This document shows, in pieces, positions 7,909-14,849 of a DNA stretch of 15,059 bases. Position numbers and translations under genes: made by a program. The stretch is from Lachnoclostridium sp. UBA739 (GTDB lineage Bacteria; Bacillota_A; Clostridia; Lachnospirales; Lachnospiraceae): contig DBKX01000360.1 in NCBI GenBank assembly GCA_002297865.1, forward strand, positions 1-15,059. Direction: 5' to 3'. Position 1 is the first letter of the stretch. Each line of letters starts with the position of its first letter. The notes below the pieces were generated by a model. It was not told where the DNA came from. It searched no databases and saw only the letters and a program-made list of their open reading frames with translations.

Positions 7909-7910
7909 GT

Positions 7911-7945
7911 ATATAGGAATGGAATCTCCGAACCATTTCCTATAT
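7911..7945 (+). other. Bulged hairpin in the leader of the radical SAM gene
   Basis: ATATAGGAATGG (7911-7922) pairs with CCATTTCCTATAT (7933-7945) as a 12-bp stem with a single bulged T and a 10-nt loop. It begins right after the tRNA-Phe terminator T tract and ends 23 nt before the ribosome binding site. There is no U tract after it, so it is not a terminator. A role in mRNA stability, RNA processing or regulation is possible. Confidence 0.5.
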
Positions 7946-7981
7946 ATCAATAGAAAAATACAGTGGATAAGGAAGATTCGT

Positions 7982-9715
7982 ATGAAAATATTATTAACAG
8001 CCATCAATGCTAAATACATTCATTCAAATTTAGCAATATATGAGTTGAGTGCTTATGCTGAGAAATACAAAGAAAACATCGAACTGGCAGAATACACGAT
8101 TAATAACCAGCAGGAATTTATATTAACAGATATATATAAAAGAAAACCAGATGTAATCGCATTTTCATGTTACATCTGGAATATTGGAATCATTGAAAAC
8201 TTATTAAAAGAAATAAGACAAGTTATGCCAGATACACCTATTTGGCTGGGGGGGCCAGAAGTTTCTTATGATGTGACGCAGGGACTTCTTGCTACACCAT
8301 ATGCAGATGGTATTATGATTGGCGAAGGGGAATGTACGTTCAAAGAGTTGGCCCAGTATTATGTGGAGAAAAATATTGAATTAAAAGATATTCGAGGGAT
8401 TGCTTACAGATGGAATGGTGAAATTAAAGTAAATCCATATCGTGAGCCAATGAATTTAAGCGATGTTCCATTTCCTTATAGTGATTTTGAACTGTTTAAA
8501 AATAAAATTCTATATTATGAAACAAGCCGCGGATGTCCTTACTCCTGCAGTTATTGTCTATCCTCTATTGAGCGTGGTGTTCGTCTTCGCGATTTGGAAT
8601 TGGTGAAGAAGGAACTTCAGATATTTTTAGATGCTAAGGTTCCACAGGTTAAATTTATTGACCGAACATTTAACTGTAATCCAGCTCATGCCATGGGGAT
8701 TTGGAACTATATTCACGAACATGACAATGGGCTAACGAATTTTCACTTTGAGATTGCTGCAGATATTTTAAGAGAAAATGAACTTGAACTTCTTAATAAG
8801 ATGAGGCCGGGACTGGTACAGCTTGAAATTGGAGTACAATCGACTAACCCTGATACTATTAAGGCAATTAATCGAAAAATGGATTTTAACGTGTTGACAG
8901 AAAAGGTAAATGCAGTTCATCGTGGCAATAACATTCATCAGCATCTTGATTTGATTGCAGGACTTCCATATGAAGGATATGAGAGTTTTGGAAAATCATT
9001 TGATGATGTGTATGGCCTTCGTCCCAATCAGCTTCAATTAGGTTTTTTAAAGGTGCTTAAGGGGTCTCCGATATACCCACAAGCCCAGATGCATAATATT
9101 GTTTATAGAAAGACAGCTCCTTATGAAGTGCTATTTACAAAATGGCTTCCTTTTGATGATGTACTTCGTTTAAAAGAAGTGGAAGATGTAGTAGAAGTCT
9201 ATTACAATAGTGGGCAGTTTGAAATGTCTATTCAGTTTTTAGAACATTTCTTTCAGACACCATTTGCATTGTATGAAGCGTTAGGGGAATACTATGAAGC
9301 ACATGGACTGTTTGGAGTGAATCATACAAGAATAGCACGATATGAAATTTTGTTAGACTTCTTTAAAGAACGTGTGATAGAGGGGGATGCGGAGGTATTT
9401 GCGGAAATATTGGTTTATGATTTGTATTTGAGAGAAAATCTTAAGAGCAGACCAAAGTTTGCGAAAGATTACGGAGAATATAAGAAGTTATATAGAGAGT
9501 TTTATGAGGATGTAGAGCGAGTTAAAGCGTTATTGCCAGGATATGAGGATTATTCTTCTAAAGTATTAAGTCGAGTTACCCATGCAGAACACTTCTCGAT
9601 TGACGTACCAGCTGTTGCAAAGACAGGTGTTGTGGTGAGGGAGGAAACTATCATTGTATTCGACTATAAGAATCGAAATCCTCTAGACCATCAAGCAATG
9701 GCGATTTCCATATAA
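7982..9715 (+). CDS. B12-binding domain radical SAM protein (DUF4080-type), substrate unknown
   Basis: This is a predicted cobalamin-dependent radical SAM enzyme of 577 residues. The N-terminal part (about 1-135) has the Rossmann-like layout of a B12-binding domain, with PDVIAFSCYIWN and the IWLGGPEVS and IMIGEGE segments; the DxHxxG axial-ligand motif is absent, as in many radical SAM members. The radical SAM core follows, with ETSRGCPYSCSYC giving the iron-sulfur Cys185, Cys189 and Cys192, then IEIGVQS-like and DLIAGLPYE strands. The last about 200 residues resemble the DUF4080 extension of this subgroup (from memory of the family). Start ATG 7982 has AAGGAAG (7969-7975) 6 nt upstream; a longer frame from TTG 7907 begins in the terminator T tract. 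It is followed after 14 nt by nth, probably in one operon. The reaction is not known. Confidence 0.85.
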   Translation: MKILLTAINAKYIHSNLAIYELSAYAEKYKENIELAEYTINNQQEFILTDIYKRKPDVIAFSCYIWNIGIIENLLKEIRQVMPDTPIWLGGPEVSYDVTQGLLATPYADGIMIGEGECTFKELAQYYVEKNIELKDIRGIAYRWNGEIKVNPYREPMNLSDVPFPYSDFELFKNKILYYETSRGCPYSCSYCLSSIERGVRLRDLELVKKELQIFLDAKVPQVKFIDRTFNCNPAHAMGIWNYIHEHDNGLTNFHFEIAADILRENELELLNKMRPGLVQLEIGVQSTNPDTIKAINRKMDFNVLTEKVNAVHRGNNIHQHLDLIAGLPYEGYESFGKSFDDVYGLRPNQLQLGFLKVLKGSPIYPQAQMHNIVYRKTAPYEVLFTKWLPFDDVLRLKEVEDVVEVYYNSGQFEMSIQFLEHFFQTPFALYEALGEYYEAHGLFGVNHTRIARYEILLDFFKERVIEGDAEVFAEILVYDLYLRENLKSRPKFAKDYGEYKKLYREFYEDVERVKALLPGYEDYSSKVLSRVTHAEHFSIDVPAVAKTGVVVREETIIVFDYKNRNPLDHQAMAISI

Positions 9716-9729
9716 GAAAGAGGTGCAGT

Positions 9730-10446
9730 ATGGCGAAAAGAATTACAAAGCAGGAAAGAGAACGTATTCAAACTGTCTTAGATTTGTTAGATGAGCATTA
9801 TACTACAGAATATAAATGTTACCTGAATCATGAAAATGCAGAGCAGTTACTAATAGCCACAATGCTCAGTGCCCAATGCACAGATGCGAGAGTAAATATT
9901 GTAACAAAGGATTTGTTTCAGAAGTATAAGAGTATGGAAGATTTCGCAAATGCGGATTTGAAAGAATTAGAGCAGGATATTCATTCTCTTGGCTTCTATC
10001 ATAGCAAGGCGAAAAATATTATTTCTTGTGCACAGGATGTAGTAAATAAATTTGGAGGCAAGGTACCACGCGAACTTGACGAACTGACATCACTTGCAGG
10101 CGTTGGCAGGAAAACAGCCAATGTAATTCGAGGAAATATTTTTAATGAGCCAAGTATTGTAGTGGATACCCATGTGAAGCGAATTTCTAATAAGCTTGGT
10201 TTTACAAAGGAAGACGATCCTGAAAAAATAGAGTTTGACTTAATGGATGTGTTGCCAAAGGATCATTGGATTCTATACAACATTCAAATTATTACCCATG
10301 GCAGGGGATTATGTACGGCTCGTAGTCCCAAATGCGAGTCTTGTTTTCTTAATGAGCATTGTAAGGATTATCAGAAAAAGTTAAAACAGAAGCAGAGAAG
10401 AGAGCAGGCTAAGGCAGTGAAGGTCTTGCAGACAAAAGAAAAGTGA
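9730..10446 (+). CDS. nth: Endonuclease III (DNA glycosylase/AP lyase)
   Basis: Nth removes oxidised pyrimidines and cleaves the abasic site in base-excision repair. The 238-residue product has the helix-hairpin-helix LAGVGRKTANV with catalytic Lys128, the catalytic Asp146 in VVDTHVKR, and the C-terminal 4Fe-4S loop with spacing C-x6-C-x2-C-x5-C (Cys195, 202, 205, 211). All active residues are present; numbering is offset by 8 from E. coli Nth Lys120/Asp138. A Lys/Arg-rich tail of about 25 residues follows the cluster. Start ATG 9730 has AGAGGTG (9719-9725) upstream. It lies 14 nt after the radical SAM gene and is closed by the hairpin at 10455-10497, facing the convergent minus-strand gene. 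Confidence 0.97.
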   Translation: MAKRITKQERERIQTVLDLLDEHYTTEYKCYLNHENAEQLLIATMLSAQCTDARVNIVTKDLFQKYKSMEDFANADLKELEQDIHSLGFYHSKAKNIISCAQDVVNKFGGKVPRELDELTSLAGVGRKTANVIRGNIFNEPSIVVDTHVKRISNKLGFTKEDDPEKIEFDLMDVLPKDHWILYNIQIITHGRGLCTARSPKCESCFLNEHCKDYQKKLKQKQRREQAKAVKVLQTKEK

Positions 10447-10454
10447 CATAAAAT

Positions 10455-10497
10455 AATAAGCAGTGTTCCTAGTTCGTTGTCTAGGACACTGCTTATT
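10455..10497. terminator. Long hairpin between convergent genes, probably bidirectional terminator
   Basis: A 17-bp stem is formed by AATAAGCAGTGTTCCTAG (10455-10472) and CTAGGACACTGCTTATT (10481-10497), with one bulged T and an 8-nt loop. It lies 8 nt after the nth stop and abuts the stop codon of the minus-strand gene (10498-10500). Flanks are T-rich in both directions (TTTTAATTAT on +, ATTATTTTATG on -), so it can serve both genes. Confidence 0.8.
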
Positions 10498-11109
10498 TTA
10501 ATTATCCTTAATCTCTTTTAAGGCCGATAATATAGAGGACTTCATTAAGGTCTGTAAGGTATCAGCTTGTTTTATAAGGGCAGTTATTTTATTAATTTCA
10601 TTATTTTTGTGATATATTTTAGCAAGAAGGACATAATTATTTTTGATATCAGTTTTGCACAGAATACCGTATTCCAGTACGACCCTGGCATCTTGTAACT
10701 GGCCTTGTTCATATAAGTATGTTCCCCAGTTGGATAATGTTCGAATAAGCTCTGTGAAGTTGGCGTCATAAGCAGAAAGAGCATCAAGGTTAGCAGGACC
10801 ATAAGCTGCTTTTAAGTCTGTATTAGACTGTCCAACCAAATTTACAATTTTTTTTGTGGATAGGTCTTTCATAGTGGCTTGAATTTCTAGTAATTTAGGG
10901 TCTGTTGTTTCTTTGAAGGGTAATTTTTCCGTGTCAATATGAATATATGGTAAATTGCTAAGATCCATTTTTCGAACGCTGTTTGCATCATGTTCAGCTT
11001 TCCAAAATTGTTTGGATTGATTTTCTTCATTTTTACTGGCACGGTTCTTTAAATGATGCAGTATCCAGATCCATATAAATACCACAGGAAAAAAAGTTAG
11101 AATTGACAT
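10498..11109 (-). CDS. Membrane-anchored protein with TPR-like helical repeats, function unknown
   Basis: I do not recognise a named family. The 203-residue product starts with a hydrophobic segment (about 2-20) followed by basic residues, suggesting an N-terminal anchor with the rest in the cytoplasm. Residues 30-70 are polar (KQFWKAEHDANSVRKMDLS). Residues about 118-186 look like two TPR-type helical hairpins, with LSNWGTYLYEQGQLQDARVV matching the W-G-Y-G-A pattern and a second at NNYVLLAKIYHKNNEINKI. A conserved-looking NLVGQSNTDLKAAYG stretch lies in the middle. The start ATG has GAAAGG about 10 nt upstream on the minus strand. It has its own promoter in the intergenic region and is divergent from the 30-codon gene at 11232. 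A scaffolding or partner-binding role is an inference from the repeats only. Confidence 0.8.
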   Translation of the reverse strand: MSILTFFPVVFIWIWILHHLKNRASKNEENQSKQFWKAEHDANSVRKMDLSNLPYIHIDTEKLPFKETTDPKLLEIQATMKDLSTKKIVNLVGQSNTDLKAAYGPANLDALSAYDANFTELIRTLSNWGTYLYEQGQLQDARVVLEYGILCKTDIKNNYVLLAKIYHKNNEINKITALIKQADTLQTLMKSSILSALKEIKDN

Positions 11110-11149
11110 ATTTGCACAACCTTTCTATAATCGAGAGGAACGAGTATTT

Positions 11150-11177
11150 ATTATACTCATGTTATCGTGACTGTCCT
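11150..11177 (-). promoter_or_regulatory. Promoter of the minus-strand helical-repeat gene
   Basis: Read on the minus strand, AGGACA (11177-11172) is followed after 16 nt by a perfect TATAAT (11155-11150). The start of transcription would be near 11143, giving a leader of about 34 nt. It lies within about 15 nt of the possible + strand promoter of the small gene, so the two could be co-regulated. Confidence 0.55.
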
Positions 11178-11187
11178 TTTTATTTGT

Positions 11188-11193
11188 TATACT
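11188..11193 (+). promoter_or_regulatory. Possible -10 box of the 30-codon gene
   Basis: TATACT at 11188-11193 is 38 nt before the small ORF. The best -35 candidate is GTGACT (11167-11172) with a short 15-nt spacer. The match is weak; it is reported because a divergent transcript needs a start in this gap. Confidence 0.3.
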
Positions 11194-11231
11194 AGGACGA
11201 AGTTGCATTTAAATTAAAAGAGGTGAATTGA

Positions 11232-11324
11232 ATGAATAAGAAAACACAAAGAACTGTTTCCGTTATAATCGTAGTAGCAGTTGTATTAGCTATGATTGTA
11301 CCTCTAGTAGCTTATGCATTTTAA
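11232..11324 (+). CDS. 30-residue single-pass membrane peptide
   Basis: This small gene is below the usual length cut-off. ATG 11232 has a very good ribosome binding site, AAAAGAGGTG (11216-11225), 6 nt upstream, and the frame closes at TAA 11322-11324. The product starts with a basic, polar head (MNKKTQRT), followed by about 20 hydrophobic residues (VSVIIVVAVVLAMIVPLVAY) and ends AF. This fits a single transmembrane helix with the N terminus in the cytoplasm. It resembles the small hydrophobic proteins common in Gram-positive bacteria, but I cannot name a family. It is divergent from the helical-repeat gene and is followed by two hairpins (11331-11347, 11352-11387). It could be a membrane-protein regulator, a toxin-like peptide or a structural micro-protein; the sequence does not decide. 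Confidence 0.75.
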   Translation: MNKKTQRTVSVIIVVAVVLAMIVPLVAYAF

Positions 11325-11330
11325 ATATGA

Positions 11331-11347
11331 ATACCTTATTGAGGTAT
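11331..11347 (+). other. Small hairpin after the 30-codon gene
   Basis: ATACCT (11331-11336) and AGGTAT (11342-11347) form a perfect 6-bp stem with a 5-nt loop, 6 nt after the stop codon. It lies 4 nt before the larger hairpin and may form a structured 3' end with it. Confidence 0.4.
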
Positions 11348-11351
11348 AAAT

Positions 11352-11387
11352 GTTATATGTGGAATTGTTTAAAACCCCACATATAAC
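11352..11387 (+). terminator. Hairpin without clear T tract, likely 3' end of the 30-codon transcript
   Basis: GTTATATGTGG (11352-11362) and CCACATATAAC (11377-11387) form a perfect 11-bp stem with a 14-nt loop. The bases after it (TTAGACTATACAT) hold no T run, so it is not a standard intrinsic terminator. It may stabilise the 3' end or act as an inefficient terminator. Confidence 0.45.
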
Positions 11388-11456
11388 TTAGACTATACAT
11401 AAATATTAAGCAAATGTCAAACAAGGGCATTCATGTGATTCTGACGCAATTTTTGC

Positions 11457-11484
11457 TTGATATTATCTATAGTTATGATAAAAT
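11457..11484 (+). promoter_or_regulatory. Promoter of the VanW/G5 gene
   Basis: TTGATA (11457-11462) and TAAAAT (11479-11484) are spaced 16 nt apart, 37 nt before the start codon. This is a good sigma-A type match and there is no other candidate nearby. Confidence 0.65.
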
Positions 11485-11520
11485 GAAACATAAGTCTTAT
11501 TGGCAAAAGGGGATATTAAG

Positions 11521-13161
11521 ATGAAGCGAAAAACAAAGATATTTGCAACCACGCTTGTATGTATGCTGGTGTGCATTGTTTTAGCTCTTGCAGGAATGAA
11601 GGTTTATGCAGATGGTAAGTCAGGTACAATACCGAATGGAGTGTATGTAGATACTGTTTCACTGGGAGGCAAGACAACAGAAGAGGCAAGAGAGCTCGTA
11701 GATGAGTATGTGAAAAGCTTAGCAAGTAAAAGATTTACTTTAGTAGTAGATGGGCATAATGTGAAAACCACATTAGAGGATATCGGATTTTCATGTGTAG
11801 ACAATAATTATATTGAAGAAGCATCTAATCTTGGTAAGACTGGTAATCTAATCAAGAGATATAAGGAGTTAAAAGACATTGAAAAAAAATCTCATGTTTA
11901 TAACTTGGAATTTACAGTAGATGATGCCAAGGTTACAAGTTTTATTGAGAGTAAATGCAAAAAGTATGAAGTGGACCCGGAAGATGCAATATTAACACGA
12001 AAAAATGGCACATTTCATATTAAGGCAGAGGTCTTAGGAAGAACGATTCATATAGAGGATACCACTGAGAAGATTAAAGCCACTTTAGCTGACCATTGGG
12101 ATCATGAAGAGATTAAAGTGGATGCTGTAGTAGCGGATGCAGAACCAGATATCACAAAGGAACAGTTAAAGAAAGTAAAAGATGTTCTTGGAGAATATAG
12201 TACAACTTATGCAAGTTCTTCTGCTAACCGTGCAGCAAACCTTGATAATGCAGCAAAATTAATCAATGGTACTGTAATTATGCCAGGAGAAGAATTTTCA
12301 ACAAGCGGAGCATTAACACCTTTTACAACAGATAACGGATATCAGCAGGCAGGTGCATACTTGAATGGTAAGGTAGTAGACAGTATTGGTGGAGGTGTTT
12401 GTCAAGCGGCAACCACACTTTACAATGCCTTGTTGAAGGCTGAATTAGAGATTACAGAACGTTACAATCACTCTATGATTGTAAGTTATGTTCAGCCATC
12501 TATGGATGCTGCTATTTCAGATGGATATAAAGATTTAAAATTTAAAAATAATACGGACGCACCAATTTATGTCGAAGGATATACAGCGGGCAGAACGATT
12601 TACTTTAAAATATACGGTGAAGAAACAAGAGATACAGTGAATAGAACTGTGAAATATGTTTCTGAAACAACAGAAACCATACAGCCAGGACCTGAAAAGG
12701 TTACAAAAGATCCTACAAAACCAGCTAGTTATAAAGTAGTTGAGCAAGCAGCTCATGTTGGTTATAAGGCGCGTCTTTGGAAGTATGTTTATGTGAATGG
12801 AAAGGAAGAAAGCAAAGAACAGGTTAATTTTAGTTCTTATGCAGCCGAGCCTGCTTATGTAATAGTAGGGACTAAGGAAGAAAAGAAAGAAGAAAAGAAA
12901 GAAGACGAGAAGGATAAGGATAAAGATAAAGACAAGGATAAAGTAGAATCAGATAAAGATAAAGACAAAGATAAGGACAAAGATAAGGACAAAGACAAAG
13001 ATAAGGACAAAGATAAGGACAAAGACAAAGATAAAGATAAAGACAAAGCTGATTCTAATAAGTCTGCGGACACAAAACCTAGCGCAAAACCTAGCAAAAA
13101 GCCTGCTTCATCCGATACTTCTTCTAAAAAGGATACAACAACCAGCGAAGAAAAATCGTAG
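11521..13161 (+). CDS. VanW-family cell-envelope protein with G5 domain and Asp-Lys repeat tail
   Basis: The 546-residue product is exported or membrane-anchored. A Lys/Arg-rich start and hydrophobic stretch (about 8-27, ending near VYADG) form a signal peptide or anchor. Residues about 35-220 look like the peptidoglycan-binding type-4 region (IPNGVYVDTVSLGGKTTEEA), followed by the VanW domain (about 223-360) with GGGVCQ at 290-295 and YNHSMIVSYV. A G5-like domain (about 375-450) follows, then a highly charged tail rich in Lys-Asp from 464, ending in a Ser/Thr/Lys/Pro stretch. VanW members are linked to vancomycin clusters by name only; the domain's biochemical role is unclear, and no van genes are here. 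Start ATG 11521 has AAAAGGGG 8 nt upstream; the frame also opens at TTG 11500 without support. A cell-wall-associated role is inferred from domain content. Confidence 0.88.
   Translation: MKRKTKIFATTLVCMLVCIVLALAGMKVYADGKSGTIPNGVYVDTVSLGGKTTEEARELVDEYVKSLASKRFTLVVDGHNVKTTLEDIGFSCVDNNYIEEASNLGKTGNLIKRYKELKDIEKKSHVYNLEFTVDDAKVTSFIESKCKKYEVDPEDAILTRKNGTFHIKAEVLGRTIHIEDTTEKIKATLADHWDHEEIKVDAVVADAEPDITKEQLKKVKDVLGEYSTTYASSSANRAANLDNAAKLINGTVIMPGEEFSTSGALTPFTTDNGYQQAGAYLNGKVVDSIGGGVCQAATTLYNALLKAELEITERYNHSMIVSYVQPSMDAAISDGYKDLKFKNNTDAPIYVEGYTAGRTIYFKIYGEETRDTVNRTVKYVSETTETIQPGPEKVTKDPTKPASYKVVEQAAHVGYKARLWKYVYVNGKEESKEQVNFSSYAAEPAYVIVGTKEEKKEEKKEDEKDKDKDKDKDKVESDKDKDKDKDKDKDKDKDKDKDKDKDKDKDKDKADSNKSADTKPSAKPSKKPASSDTSSKKDTTTSEEKS
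12952..13047 (+). repeat. In-frame Asp-Lys tandem repeat in the VanW/G5 gene
   Basis: This tract is 16 consecutive Asp-Lys codon pairs (GAY AAR). Within it the 30-nt block at 12961-12990 is repeated exactly at 12991-13020 and continues for 14 more matching bases. A shorter Asp-Lys tract (12910-12942) precedes it, separated by Val-Glu-Ser. The unit lengths (6 and 30 nt) are multiples of 3, so slippage would change tail length without a frameshift. Confidence 0.95.
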
Positions 13162-13275
13162 GCTTGTAGGAACAAGCTTCAAGTTGGAGAAATTCATCGG
13201 ATAATTAAAAAAGCAGTAGTCAAAAGGAAACAAGGGAAACTGCAAATTAAGAAACCCAATGATTGAGTAATGCAA

Positions 13276-13319
13276 AGAGGATAGCGGCTGTTTGTCAAAA
13301 TAGCTGTTATCCTTTCTTT
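13276..13319 (+). terminator. Intrinsic terminator after the VanW/G5 gene
   Basis: GGATAGCGGCT (13279-13289) pairs with AGCTGTTATCC (13302-13312), with two G-U pairs and a 12-nt loop, followed by TTTCTTT. It ends 37 nt before the AIR-synthase-like start codon. The 114 nt between the VanW stop and this hairpin hold only a small GCTTGT/ACAAGC stem (13162-13177) and no gene. I see no convincing promoter for the next operon in this gap. Confidence 0.75.
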
Positions 13320-13356
13320 AAAAAAAGACAACATGTTAAGAGGAAGGTGTGAAGGC

Positions 13357-14343
13357 ATGAAAATTGGAAAAATACCAGAGACAGTTCTAAAACGATCTGT
13401 ATTCAAACAGATACATCATCGTCGTGATGAGGTACTAGTTCGTCCAGGAGTAGGTGAGGACTGTGCGATGCTTCAGATAGAACCAGATGAGATTTTAGTT
13501 ATGTCAACAGACCCTATTACTGGTACAGCAAATGAAATTGGAACATTTGGTGTTCATATTACAGCCAATGATATTGCATCTAGTGGAGCAGAACCAATTG
13601 GGGTATTGTTAACAATCATACTTCCAGCAGATGCCAGTGAGTCTGATTTAAAAGAAATCATGAAAGAAGTTGAATCAGTTTGTGCAGAACTTAACATGGA
13701 AGTTATGGGTGGTCATACTGAAATATCAAAAGCTGTAAATCAACCTATCCTTTCTGTGACAGGTGTTGGAAAGATAAAAAGAGATGAGATGATAAAGACA
13801 GCAGGCCTAAAACCAGGTCAGGAACTTGTCATGACAAAATGGGCAGGATTAGAGGGAACGGCAATCATAGCCAGAGATAAAGAGGGCGAATTGAAAGAGC
13901 GTTTCCATGAAGATTTTATAGAACGTGCACAAAATCTATTTAAAAATTTATCTGTAGTAAAAGATGCTATGATAGCGAAGAAAATTGGTGTTACATCCAT
14001 GCATGATGTAACAGAAGGCGGTATCTTTGGAGCTCTATGGGAAGTTGCGGCTGCTTCTAAAGTTGGAATTGAGGTAGACCTTAAAAAGATTCCAATTAAA
14101 CAGGAAACTATTGAAATATGTGAGGTATATGATTTAAATCCATATATGCTTATGTCTAGTGGCTGTATGCTCATTAGTACGGATAGAGGAAATGCATTAG
14201 TGGAGGCATTGAAAAAAGAAGGAATTACTTCTGCTATTATAGGTAATGTGATTGAAGGAAATGACCGAATTATTGTTAATGACGACGAGAGAAGATATCT
14301 TGAACCACCAAAGACAGATGAACTATATAAGGCAATTCATTAG
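13357..14343 (+). CDS. PurM/AIR-synthase-like ATP-binding protein (HypE/ThiL/SelD superfamily), function unknown
   Basis: The 328-residue product belongs to the superfamily of PurM, HypE, ThiL and SelD, which activate oxygen or other atoms with ATP. The N-terminal domain has GVGEDCAML (Glu34, Asp35), the strand VMSTDPITG, HITANDIASSGAEP (nucleotide and metal binding region) and GGHTE (118-122). The C-terminal domain has HDVTEGGIFGALWEVA, also family-typical. The extreme C terminus (DELYKAIH) lacks the Cys tail by which HypE accepts carbamoyl, and no other hyp gene is near, so it is not hydrogenase maturation HypE. It lacks the size and context for PurM or ThiL. Start ATG 13357 fits AGGAAGGTG upstream (ending 13349); the frame also opens at ATG 13333. 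It is 20 nt before the Lrp-type gene, probably one operon. Confidence 0.85.
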   Translation: MKIGKIPETVLKRSVFKQIHHRRDEVLVRPGVGEDCAMLQIEPDEILVMSTDPITGTANEIGTFGVHITANDIASSGAEPIGVLLTIILPADASESDLKEIMKEVESVCAELNMEVMGGHTEISKAVNQPILSVTGVGKIKRDEMIKTAGLKPGQELVMTKWAGLEGTAIIARDKEGELKERFHEDFIERAQNLFKNLSVVKDAMIAKKIGVTSMHDVTEGGIFGALWEVAAASKVGIEVDLKKIPIKQETIEICEVYDLNPYMLMSSGCMLISTDRGNALVEALKKEGITSAIIGNVIEGNDRIIVNDDERRYLEPPKTDELYKAIH

Positions 14344-14363
14344 AGGTAAGGAGGGTACCAAAA

Positions 14364-14849
14364 ATGAGAAATGCAATTTTAAAGGTTATTGATAAAAATA
14401 GTAAAGTTTCTGTAGAAGATTTAGCCGTAATAATAGATGCTCCCGAGGCAGAAGTGAAAGCGGAAATTGATAAGATGGAGGAAGAGGGAGTAATCTGTGG
14501 TTATCCTACATTAATTAACTGGGATAAAACAGACTGTGAAAAGGTAACGGCTTGGATAGAGGTTAAGGTTACCCCTCAGAGGGGCCGAGGCTTTGAGAAG
14601 ATTGCAGAACGTATCTATCGTTTTGACGAAGTGGAGAGCGTATATTTAATGTCTGGAACATTTGATTTGGCAGTACTCATAGAGGGCAAGAGTATGAGGG
14701 AAGTTGCTAATTTTGTATCTAGTAAACTAGCTCCATTAGAAGCAGTATTAAGTACTTCAACTAATTTTGTTCTTAAGAAATATAAAGAACATGGGCTTGA
14801 ACTGGTGAATCATAAGAGGGTAGATGAAAGGATGTTATATACGCCATGA
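14364..14849 (+). CDS. Lrp/AsnC-family transcriptional regulator
   Basis: The 161-residue product has a winged helix-turn-helix at about 3-60 (RNAILKVIDKNSKVSVEDLA through the recognition part EAEVKAEIDKMEEEGVICGY) and a C-terminal RAM ligand-binding domain at about 70-150. The pattern DEVESVYLMSGTFDLAVLIEG is the RAM signature. These proteins form dimers to octamers and often sense an amino acid, usually acting on neighbouring genes. The ribosome binding site AAGGAGGG (14348-14355) is strong and 8 nt from ATG. The stop overlaps the aminotransferase start (ATGA, 14846-14849), implying coupling. B. subtilis AlaR-AlaT is a known Lrp/aminotransferase pair of similar layout, so alanine sensing is a reasonable guess, not shown by the sequence. 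Confidence 0.9.
   Translation: MRNAILKVIDKNSKVSVEDLAVIIDAPEAEVKAEIDKMEEEGVICGYPTLINWDKTDCEKVTAWIEVKVTPQRGRGFEKIAERIYRFDEVESVYLMSGTFDLAVLIEGKSMREVANFVSSKLAPLEAVLSTSTNFVLKKYKEHGLELVNHKRVDERMLYTP

Noticed and set aside
12952..13047. CRISPR array or other regulatory repeat
   Set aside because: Units are contiguous without spacers, keep the reading frame and code for an Asp-Lys tail.
11521..13161. Vancomycin-resistance gene, from the VanW name
   Set aside because: VanW domains are widespread in Gram-positive envelope proteins; no vanHAX, vanR/S or vanY is present.
12855..13175. Minus-strand frame coding a long Leu-Ser repeat
   Set aside because: It is the complement of the Asp-Lys repeat in the VanW/G5 gene, which has a promoter, ribosome binding site and known domains; the minus frame has none.
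13162..13320. Riboswitch upstream of the AIR-synthase-like gene
   Set aside because: The gap ends in a terminator, but I could form no stable aptamer-like structure (only 5-6-bp stems), saw no known conserved core, and found no promoter ahead of it; the terminator is simpler as the end of the VanW gene.
13357..14343. HypE, hydrogenase maturation protein
   Set aside because: The C-terminal Cys that accepts carbamoyl is absent and there are no other hyp genes in view.
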